From Geminicoccaceae bacterium (lineage in GTDB: Bacteria; Pseudomonadota; Alphaproteobacteria; Geminicoccales; Geminicoccaceae): a DNA stretch of 5,145 nt. The stretch is from positions 1-5,145 of the forward strand of contig JAPJRA010000332.1 of the NCBI GenBank assembly GCA_030824835.1, in the 5' to 3' direction. The translations under genes were made by a program, and so were the position numbers. Below are positions 1 to 4,857 of the stretch, one piece after another; the stretch's first letter is position 1, and each line of letters begins with the position of its first letter. The notes below the pieces were generated by a model, which saw only the letters and a program-made list of their open reading frames with translations, was not told where the DNA came from and ran no database searches.

Positions 1-1
1 G

Positions 2-388
2 GACTGCGGCGGCTGCCACACCGGCGGCGCGCTGGCCGGCGCGCCCGACCCGCAGCTGCACCTCGCCGGCTCCGACGTCGGCTTCGGCGCCCCGGGGCTC
101 GGCGTGTTCTACCCGCCCAACCTGACCTCGGACCACGAGACCGGTATCGGCAGCTGGAGCGAGGCCGACATCGTCAAGGCGATCCGCACCGGCGAGCGCC
201 CCGACGGCCGCGAGCTGGCGCCGATGATGCCGTGGCGCTCCTACGCCGCGCTCACCGACGCCGACGCCGCGGCCGTGGCCGCCTACCTCAAAAGCCTGCC
301 GCCGGTGGGCCATCAGGTGCCTGCCCCCGTCGGCCCCACCGAGAAGGCTACGGCACCCTTTCTCGGCGTGACGATGCCCACCGGCTGA
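2..388 (+). CDS. class I cytochrome c, C-terminal part (5' end outside window)
   Basis: This frame is open from the left edge, so the start and any signal peptide lie outside the window; 128 residues are visible. It begins with D-C-G-G-C-H, a CxxCH haem c attachment site at visible residues 2-6. Methionines 75 and 76, in an A-P-M-M-P-W context, are the likely distal haem ligand. A helix-rich stretch then ends in A-A-Y-L-K-S-L-P-P-V, the usual C-terminal helix and tail of class I cytochromes. The middle section (N-L-T-S-D, T-G-I-G-S-W-S, R-T-G-E-R-P-D-G) is typical of periplasmic cytochrome c proteins related to the cytochrome subunits of membrane dehydrogenases. By family knowledge it carries electrons in the periplasm; its partner enzyme is not visible. 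It converges on the SGNH hydrolase with 6 bases between stop codons. It may be one domain of a multi-haem protein; only one haem site is visible. Confidence 0.9.
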   Translation, partial: DCGGCHTGGALAGAPDPQLHLAGSDVGFGAPGLGVFYPPNLTSDHETGIGSWSEADIVKAIRTGERPDGRELAPMMPWRSYAALTDADAAAVAAYLKSLPPVGHQVPAPVGPTEKATAPFLGVTMPTG

Positions 389-394
389 CGCCGG
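381..394. terminator. small GC hairpin between convergent genes, possible bidirectional terminator
   Basis: CCGGC (381-385) and GCCGG (390-394) form a perfect 5-bp stem with a TGAC loop, exactly spanning the cytochrome stop and the 6-base gap to the hydrolase stop. The position suits a shared terminator, but the stem is short and neither side has a T-tract, so a classical intrinsic terminator is doubtful. It may be chance in GC-rich DNA. Confidence 0.2.
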
Positions 395-1711
395 CTAGGG
401 CTTCACCCCCAGCAGCTCGAGGTCGACCGCGCCCGCCATCGCCTCGTAGCCGACATCCTGCGGGTGCAGGTGATCGCCGGAGTCGAAGTCGGCCCGGATG
501 TGCTTGGGGTTGCTCGGATCGCGGGTGGCGGCATCGAAATCGATCACCCCGTCGAACGCCCCGCTGGTCCGGATCCACTGGTTGACCGCCTGCCGCTTGG
601 CCTCCTTGCCCTCGTCGTAGTAGCCGAAGAGCGGGTGGCCGGCGAACGTGTCCTCGAACGGCGTCAGCGTGGCGCCGAGGATCCGCAGGCCCTTGCCGTG
701 CGCGCGGGCGATCAGCTGCTCGTAGCCGACGATGATGTCCTCGGGCGACGGTGCGGGCTCGCCTTCGGGCACCAGCAGCGTGCCCGGCCAGCCGATGTCG
801 TTGATGCCCATCATCACCACCACGGTGTCGGCATAGGGCTGGCTCAGCACGTCGCGGTCGAAGCGGGCCAGGGCATTGTCGCCCATCCGGTCGCGCAGCA
901 CCCGGGCGCCCGAGATGCCCTGGTTGATCACCGCGACGTCGGCCCCGGCCGCGTGCAACCGCTCGGCCAGGAAGTCCGGCCAGCGATGGTTGGCATCGGG
1001 CGTGGAGGCCGCCCCGTCGGTGATCGAATCGCCGAAGGTGACGACCGCCCGCGCCCCCGGCCTGGCGTCGACCAGGATCTCGGAGAGGAAGATCCGCGAG
1101 GTGATCGTCTGCACGGGCTCGAAGGTCGCGGCGGCGGTGAGGTCGCCCGGGCCGGAGATGTAGGCCGTCTGCGCGCCCTCGTTATGCCAGGTCGTGGTCG
1201 GCGTGATCTCCGGCAGGAACAGGCTGACGGCCAGGCTGCCGAGCGGCGGCACCGCCAGATCGACCGGGTCGCTGAGGATGGGCGCCCCCGGCGGCACGGT
1301 CACCGACGGCCGGCCGCCGAAGGTCAGCGCGCGGTCGGAGCCGGCGGCGATCGCCACCCCCTCGCCCGCCAGCGCCACGTGCGCCGCCCCGATCAGCAGC
1401 GGCCGCGTGCCGTATTCGTTGGAGAACTCCACCCGCACCTGATTGCCACCGACACTGACCCGCGCCACCTGGCGGATGGTCTGGTCGCGCAGGGCTCGCG
1501 GGATCCCGACCGGCGCGAAGAAGTCGGCGCCCCACACCGGTTGCGGGCTCGCCGCCCAGGTGGGGATCCAGCCGCCGGCGTCGGCAGCGTAGGACAAAGG
1601 CGCAATCGTTGCCGCGGTCAACATGCCGACAACGGCTAGGATCAACGACCTATACCTGCCGGACGCCTGCTCACGAGGCGAAGCGGATGACGTGTGCTCA
1701 TGCCGTAACAA
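395..1711 (-). CDS. secreted SGNH/GDSL-family hydrolase (esterase/acylhydrolase)
   Basis: The product is 438 residues from the preferred TTG start. All four SGNH blocks are visible: G-D-S-I-T-D-G with nucleophile Ser229; N-Q-G-I-S-G with oxyanion Gly265; M-G-I-N-D with Asn304; and D-H-L-H-P with Asp413 and His416. An N-terminal hydrophobic stretch (about residues 22-40, L-I-L-A-V-V-G-M-L-T) ending in S-Y-A before A-D-A-G-G is a signal peptide with a rather long n-region. Residues about 45-215 form a beta-rich N-terminal domain with W-A-A-S-P and S-N-E-Y-G motifs, as in the XynE-like arylesterase/acylhydrolase subgroup. Family knowledge predicts ester or acetyl hydrolysis on sugars, polysaccharides or lipids outside the cytoplasm; the substrate cannot be read from sequence. 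The TTG at 1711 is preferred because GGGGAGG lies 5 bases upstream. A GTG at 1744 would add 11 residues but lacks a good ribosome site and sits in an inverted repeat. The gene converges on the cytochrome and has an AT-rich upstream region. Confidence 0.93.
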   Translation of the reverse strand: MLRHEHTSSASPREQASGRYRSLILAVVGMLTAATIAPLSYAADAGGWIPTWAASPQPVWGADFFAPVGIPRALRDQTIRQVARVSVGGNQVRVEFSNEYGTRPLLIGAAHVALAGEGVAIAAGSDRALTFGGRPSVTVPPGAPILSDPVDLAVPPLGSLAVSLFLPEITPTTTWHNEGAQTAYISGPGDLTAAATFEPVQTITSRIFLSEILVDARPGARAVVTFGDSITDGAASTPDANHRWPDFLAERLHAAGADVAVINQGISGARVLRDRMGDNALARFDRDVLSQPYADTVVVMMGINDIGWPGTLLVPEGEPAPSPEDIIVGYEQLIARAHGKGLRILGATLTPFEDTFAGHPLFGYYDEGKEAKRQAVNQWIRTSGAFDGVIDFDAATRDPSNPKHIRADFDSGDHLHPQDVGYEAMAGAVDLELLGVKP

Positions 1712-1716
1712 GGTTA

Positions 1717-1723
1717 CCTCCCC
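1717..1723 (-). promoter_or_regulatory. ribosome binding site that sets a TTG start for the SGNH hydrolase
   Basis: On the minus strand GGGGAGG is followed by a 5-base spacer and then TTG at 1711-1709. This is the strongest Shine-Dalgarno match near the gene and would lie inside the coding region if the GTG at 1744 were used. The spacer and start also form a 5-bp hairpin (GTAAC 1705-1709, GTTAC 1713-1717), which could partly hide the start codon in the mRNA. Confidence 0.6.
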
Positions 1724-1740
1724 AGCTATCAAGTTTTTAT

Positions 1741-1776
1741 CCACCCATTACATCTCAAGATGGCCCGAATGGGTGG
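1741..1776. promoter_or_regulatory. nested inverted repeat upstream of the SGNH hydrolase, candidate operator or 5'-leader hairpin
   Basis: CCACCCATT (1741-1749) is the exact reverse complement of AATGGGTGG (1768-1776). Inside the 18-base loop, CATC (1751-1754) and GATG (1759-1762) pair again, giving a nested hairpin. The element lies about 30-65 bases upstream of the preferred TTG start, where a repressor site or structured mRNA leader would fit. No regulator gene is adjacent. The repeat is seen directly; its function is inferred. Confidence 0.4.
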
Positions 1777-1871
1777 GCATACCGTTATCCGCTGTATACG
1801 GGGTGCACAAACAGAATCGACATGACCGGATGCATGCCTTATATACTCAAGACACCAAGACAGAACTAGAC

Positions 1872-1961
1872 AAATATCTTCAAGACAATATATTATGCAA
1901 ACAAGAAAAATATCTGCAATATTCTAAGATATTTGAATATTCTAATTATATGTTGCTGCAT
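1872..1961 (+). repeat. degenerate 18-bp tandem-like repeats
   Basis: Cutting the DNA every 18 bases from 1872 gives five blocks. Blocks 1 and 3 begin AAATATCT(T/G)CAA (1872-1883 and 1908-1919), and blocks 3 and 4 share AATATTCTAA (1918-1927 and 1936-1945). Blocks 2 and 5 are weak matches. Read on the plus strand the blocks encode KYLQDN, ILCKQE, KYLQYS, KIFEYS and NYMLLH, in a frame that stays open. CAAATATCTT (1871-1880) also has an exact inverted copy at 1926-1935. Low complexity could explain part of this. Confidence 0.4.
1908..1934 (-). terminator. AT-rich stem-loop with T-run, weak terminator candidate for the zinc-ribbon gene
   Basis: On the minus strand AAATATCT (1934 to 1927) pairs with AGATATTT (1915 to 1908) around an 11-base loop, followed by two more T residues. 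It lies about 75 bases after the stop of the upstream minus-strand gene. An all-AT stem with a single C:G pair is unlikely to terminate efficiently, so this is only a candidate. Confidence 0.15.
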
Positions 1962-2006
1962 CTCAGATTTGTACGTCACCATTTTTATAAATTATGTAGC
2001 GGGAAA

Positions 2007-2663
2007 TCACGGCGCCGTCACCACCGCCATCGTGTAGCTCCCTACCCCGACCGACGTGCCCGTCAGCGTCAGCTTGTACCTGGCCCCCGGGACCAGCCCG
2101 TCGAAGTTCAGCACCGAGGTCGCCACCCCTGCCACCAGGCCCTGGAACGCGTCGCTGGCGACGAGGCTGCCGGCGTTGTTCTTGAGGTCGACATTGACGC
2201 CGATCAGGCGGAAGCGTGCGGTCGCCGTGCCGACCAGCCAGGAGATGCTCACCGCTAGGGTCGGCTGCTGGGGCGTGAAGGTGAGCGTGTTGGCGATGGC
2301 TTTGCCGGGGCCGATCACGCCGCGGACCAGCACCCCGTCCTCCGGGTCGACGGTGCCGGTGGCCTTGGTGGCCTTGGCCTGGGTGAAGTCGACGATCCGG
2401 TAATCCGCCCGGGCCGGCGTCGCGGCCGCGCCGAAGGATGCGAGCAGCAGCGCCAGGGCAGTCCAGCGCAGGCCCATCGTCGCCCGCTCGGCAACCGCAA
2501 GGCGGTCCAAGATGGCGTCGGGCCCGCGCATCACCCCGCCCGTGCAATGCGTGCAGCGGCCATTGCCACCGCAGACGGCGCAGGTGCGGCCGTCGCCCTG
2601 AATCCCGGTCCCGGTGCAGACATGGCAGCGCGCAGTGCCCGAGCAGTAATAGCAGATCGCCAT
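2007..2663 (-). CDS. hybrid frame: eight-cysteine zinc ribbon joined to a signal sequence and beta-rich exported domain
   Basis: The frame encodes 218 residues in two very different parts. Residues 4-40 hold four CxxC pairs (C4/C7, C13/C16, C28/C31, C37/C40) followed by Gly-rich turns, like the DnaJ cysteine-rich zinc domain; the second half repeats the first at a spacing of exactly 24 residues. After a linker, M63 starts a signal sequence (GLRWTALALLLASFGAA) ending in A-R-A before D-Y-R. Residues 87-218 are a small beta-rich domain ending in G-A-R-Y-K-L-T-L-T-G and S-Y-T-M-A-V-V, resembling the beta-sandwich of FxDxF-type secreted proteins but without a PEP-CTERM tail. The ATG at 2663 has a weak GAGG 4 bases upstream. 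The internal ATG at 2477 also starts plausibly but lacks a clear ribosome site. The chain may be one membrane-anchored protein with a cytoplasmic zinc ribbon, a 132-residue secreted protein started at 2477, or two genes merged by a lost stop or frameshift. A tandem GGTGGCCTT (2358-2375) encodes the K-A-T-K-A-T stretch. Function unknown. Confidence 0.7.
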   Translation of the reverse strand: MAICYYCSGTARCHVCTGTGIQGDGRTCAVCGGNGRCTHCTGGVMRGPDAILDRLAVAERATMGLRWTALALLLASFGAAATPARADYRIVDFTQAKATKATGTVDPEDGVLVRGVIGPGKAIANTLTFTPQQPTLAVSISWLVGTATARFRLIGVNVDLKNNAGSLVASDAFQGLVAGVATSVLNFDGLVPGARYKLTLTGTSVGVGSYTMAVVTAP

Positions 2664-2757
2664 GCAGCCTCGCTTCGCGGCCCTTCTGGCGAGACCGCCA
2701 CTGCATCGTAGCAGATCGCGCTATGGTTGCCACTGCCACCTTACGGTACGAATCAGC

Positions 2758-3453
2758 TCAGGCGGGCTTGGCGAAGTCCCCCGGGCTGTCGGGCGTGGCG
2801 CGCCAGGCCGCCGTGCGCTCCGGGCTGGCCTCCGCCAGTGCCCGGCGCACGCCGTCGGCGTCGAAGTCCTTGGCATAGACCGGGCTGCCCGGCTGCTGAC
2901 GCCAGGATTCGGCGAGGCTGCCGGTGTCGACCGAATCGAAGCCCAACTCATCGATCAGGCGCATGACCACGGCCTTGGCCGACGGGTCGTCGCCCGCCAC
3001 GGGCAGTGCGATCCGTCCGGGGGTGCCTTTGGGCTTGCCATGATCCTGCAAGTGCTTGGCGTAGATGTTGTTGAACGTCTTGATCACTGGCCGGCCCAGC
3101 TGCTCCGCCACCCAGCCGCTCTCGGTCGAGCCCGCCTCGATGCCGGCGATGCGGCCGTCCCGCTGCTGCGGGTAGTAGTTGCCGGTGTCGATCACCACCA
3201 CACTCGCCAGCACGCCCGCGAACAGCTCCTTGGGCAGGTCTGGGATGTTCCTCATCGGGATGGTCACGATCACGACCTCGCCGGCTCGTGCCGCCTCAAG
3301 CACCGACACGGCATGGGCACCCGTCTCTGCAACGAGCGGCATCAGAATTTCCGGCCCTCGCGAGTTGGCGACGGCCACTTGGTGCCCGAGCGCACACAGT
3401 CGCCTGGTGAGTGCGCCGCCGATGTTGCCCGCGCCGATGATGCCGATCCGCAT
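2758..3453 (-). CDS. NAD(P)-binding oxidoreductase, F420-dependent NADP reductase-like (COG2085)
   Basis: The product is 231 residues, normal for this family. It opens with a Rossmann fold: M-R-I-G-I-I-G-A-G-N-I-G-G, with the GxGxxG dinucleotide motif at residues 7-12. N30-S31-R32 follows the second strand, a position that usually reads the 2'-phosphate of NADP(H). Further strands are V-V-I-V-T-I-P (59-66) and V-V-V-I-D-T-G-N-Y-Y (85-94). The K-T-F-N-N-I motif (125-130) and the C-terminal S-W-R-Q-Q-P-G-S-P-V-Y-A-K-D (183-196) match proteobacterial members. These proteins catalyse NADP(H)-linked redox reactions in the cytoplasm. Whether F420 is used is unknown, and no F420 biosynthesis gene is present here. 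The start is well supported by GGAGG 7 bases upstream. It lies 94 bases upstream of the zinc-ribbon frame on the same strand, too far for tight coupling, and diverges from the plus-strand gene at 3693. Confidence 0.9.
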   Translation of the reverse strand: MRIGIIGAGNIGGALTRRLCALGHQVAVANSRGPEILMPLVAETGAHAVSVLEAARAGEVVIVTIPMRNIPDLPKELFAGVLASVVVIDTGNYYPQQRDGRIAGIEAGSTESGWVAEQLGRPVIKTFNNIYAKHLQDHGKPKGTPGRIALPVAGDDPSAKAVVMRLIDELGFDSVDTGSLAESWRQQPGSPVYAKDFDADGVRRALAEASPERTAAWRATPDSPGDFAKPA

Positions 3454-3460
3454 GGCCGTC

Positions 3461-3465
3461 CCTCC
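3461..3465 (-). promoter_or_regulatory. ribosome binding site of the COG2085 oxidoreductase
   Basis: GGAGG on the minus strand, 7 bases before the ATG at 3453, with a further G after it. It fixes the start and argues against the longer out-of-phase frame that reads through this region. Confidence 0.75.
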
Positions 3466-3547
3466 AAGGCAGGCATGGAAGCTTGCGGCTAGGCGCGACG
3501 CCCGTCAACGAATCCGGTACTCCCGCGACAGGCGAGGCGACCTCCCG

Positions 3548-3587
3548 CATCACGGGAATATTGTCGAGCAGCACACCGTCCGTGATG
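3548..3587. promoter_or_regulatory. 8-bp inverted repeat in the divergent intergenic region, candidate operator
   Basis: CATCACGG (3548-3555) and CCGTGATG (3580-3587) are exact reverse complements separated by 24 bases, giving half-sites 32 bases (about three helical turns) apart. A smaller repeat, TCCCG (3543-3547) and CGGGA (3553-3557), overlaps the left arm. The region between the two divergent genes must hold promoters for both, but I found no clear -35/-10 pairs on either strand. Regulatory use is inferred. Confidence 0.25.
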
Positions 3588-3681
3588 AGTGATCGCACAG
3601 CATAGCTCGTAGCCATCACCAGATATCGAGCGTATTCAGATGCGCCCGAACAATGATGGCGCATGTCTCACCAGAATCAAC

Positions 3682-3686
3682 AAGGA
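3682..3686 (+). promoter_or_regulatory. ribosome binding site choosing the start of the TIM-barrel-like gene
   Basis: AAGGA lies 6 bases before the ATG at 3693. The in-frame ATG at 3663 has no comparable site, so 3693 is preferred; the choice removes ten residues and leaves the signal peptide intact. Confidence 0.6.
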
Positions 3687-3692
3687 ATAACC

Positions 3693-4838
3693 ATGCCCCG
3701 CCTGCCGGAAAGCCGTTCCATTGGGACCACGACGACACGCCCTCGATGCCGACCGAGGGGCTGGTCCTCCGGGATTCGAGCTTTGGGCGCCGGCCTGTGC
3801 TGCTGGGCCGCCATGACGATGCCCTGGATCGGCCAAGCACGGGCGCAGGCTCAGCTCATTATCGTCGACACCGCCAGCGACCGGGCCGGCGATGCGGCTT
3901 CGCCGGCCAACGTCGCCCGCAACATGAGCTTCATCGAGAGCACCGGCCTCGACGGCGTGGCCCTGAACACCAACGCCGGCTGGAAGCTGATGCAAACAGG
4001 GAAGCTGAGCTACGACAAGGTGATGCGGGAGCTCGCCCCCCTGCAGGGCAAGATGCGACAGGTGCGGACCAACTTCGTTCTGACCTATGTCATGAACGTC
4101 GACCCGTTCGACAGCTGGGCCGACGTCATCGACAATTGGGTGACGCTGGCGCAGGTGTCGCGGGACGTCGGCATGACCGGGTTCATCTTCGACAACGAGC
4201 CCTACAACGGCGAGGTCTGGATCTATCCGCGTGATGTCAAACATGCCGCGGCCTACAGTCTCGCCCAATACCAGGAACAATATCGGCAACGCGGCAAGGA
4301 GTTGATGACGGCCCTGATGGGGGTCTGGCCCGAGCTGCGGTTCCTGGTCATGCACGGCCCCTATTTGTCCGACCGGCGCACTCCCGACTACGTCGTTCTC
4401 GACCAGGGTGCGGTAACCGACCGCGATCTGTCCGGCTTCTTCTTCACCGGCCTGCTCGAGGCTGCCACCGGCTCTGCCAAGGTGATCGACGGCGGCGAGG
4501 TCTACCAGTACCGGTCGCCGTCCGACTTCTCGAACTCGTACCGTTACCGCAAGCAGACCATGCCGGCACTCGCAGGCGGTCCGTTGATCCCGGCAAGCCT
4601 ACGCCCCCTATGGCCAAGCAAGAGCGACATCGCGTTCGGTGTGTTCGACGAGCAGTGGATCCCTGAATACCCGATGAACCTCGACATCTTCGAGACGACG
4701 CTGACCAACGCCCTGCGCCGGGCCGACAGCTATGTCTGGCTCTATGCCGAGCGCCACAATTACCTGAAAGCAGGTGGCGTCGGGCCCGAATGGCTGGCGG
4801 CGGTGAAGCGGGCCAAGGCCGCCGCCAACGCGTCCTGA
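3693..4838 (+). CDS. exported protein of unknown function, predicted TIM barrel resembling a glycoside hydrolase
   Basis: The product is 381 residues. A basic n-region of about 25 residues precedes a hydrophobic core (about 28-46) and an A-R-A-Q-A cleavage region near residue 52, so the protein is probably exported. The rest can be read as eight alternating strands: L-I-I-V-D-T (55), G-L-D-G-V-A-L-N-T (85), N-F-V-L-T-Y-V-M (127), G-F-I-F-D-N-E-P (163), R-F-L-V-M-H-G (216), L-S-G-F-F-F-T-G (246), A-F-G-V-F-D-E (314) and Y-V-W-L-Y-A-E (347). Strand 4 ends in N168-E169-P170, like the acid/base site of clan GH-A glycosidases. Strand 7 ends in D319-E320 and strand 8 in E353, either of which could supply a second carboxylate. 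D-G-G-E-V-Y-Q-Y (266-273) is another likely conserved patch. I do not recognise a named family. The glycosidase idea is inference from strand pattern and acidic residues. It diverges from the oxidoreductase and converges on the phytochelatin-synthase-like gene with 19 bases between stops. Confidence 0.8.
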   Translation: MPRLPESRSIGTTTTRPRCRPRGWSSGIRALGAGLCCWAAMTMPWIGQARAQAQLIIVDTASDRAGDAASPANVARNMSFIESTGLDGVALNTNAGWKLMQTGKLSYDKVMRELAPLQGKMRQVRTNFVLTYVMNVDPFDSWADVIDNWVTLAQVSRDVGMTGFIFDNEPYNGEVWIYPRDVKHAAAYSLAQYQEQYRQRGKELMTALMGVWPELRFLVMHGPYLSDRRTPDYVVLDQGAVTDRDLSGFFFTGLLEAATGSAKVIDGGEVYQYRSPSDFSNSYRYRKQTMPALAGGPLIPASLRPLWPSKSDIAFGVFDEQWIPEYPMNLDIFETTLTNALRRADSYVWLYAERHNYLKAGGVGPEWLAAVKRAKAAANAS

Positions 4839-4857
4839 CACGGCCCCGCGCCCGTCC

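Larger units (their letters stand above)
1841..2000. other. AT-rich island (about 27% G+C) in a GC-rich neighbourhood
   Basis: By hand count about 44 of these 160 bases are G or C, against two-thirds or more in the flanking genes. The change is gradual on the left (about 52% in 1781-1840) and sharp on the right, at the stop of the zinc-ribbon gene. It occupies most of the 295-base gap between two minus-strand genes, so it could be the hydrolase's promoter region, a target of a xenogeneic silencer, or a remnant of transferred DNA. I found no convincing sigma-70 promoter: TATACA (1798 to 1793, minus) has only a poor -35 match 17 bases upstream. There is no mobile-element end or tRNA. Confidence 0.7.

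Noticed and set aside
464..1639. Long open plus-strand frame of 391 codons opposite the SGNH hydrolase
   Set aside because: It is antisense to a gene with all catalytic motifs intact, and its product is low-complexity and rich in Arg, Gly and Ala, as expected for a mirror frame in GC-rich DNA.
1703..1719. Stretch resembling the conserved 3' end of 16S rRNA (CGTAACAAGGTTACC)
   Set aside because: Only about 11-15 bases match and no other rRNA sequence surrounds it. On the minus strand it is the ribosome site and start of the hydrolase, so the similarity is best read as chance plus the GGAGG motif.
2650..2719. 11-base direct repeat TAGCAGATCGC at 2650-2660 and 2709-2719
   Set aside because: Only two copies, one inside the start of the zinc-ribbon gene and one upstream of it. 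There is no symmetry or further structure, so chance or a tiny duplication is enough to explain it.
1963..2739. Longer 258-codon minus-strand frame overlapping the zinc-ribbon gene
   Set aside because: Its product is rich in Arg, Gly, His and Pro with no recognisable domain, whereas the overlapping frame at 2007-2663 has paired CxxC motifs, a signal sequence and a sensible beta domain.
3296..3664. Minus-strand frame reading through the divergent intergenic region into the oxidoreductase gene
   Set aside because: Its second half is out of phase with the well-supported oxidoreductase and Arg-rich. The first half has weak GC third-position bias and no recognisable domain, so I do not call a gene or leader peptide.
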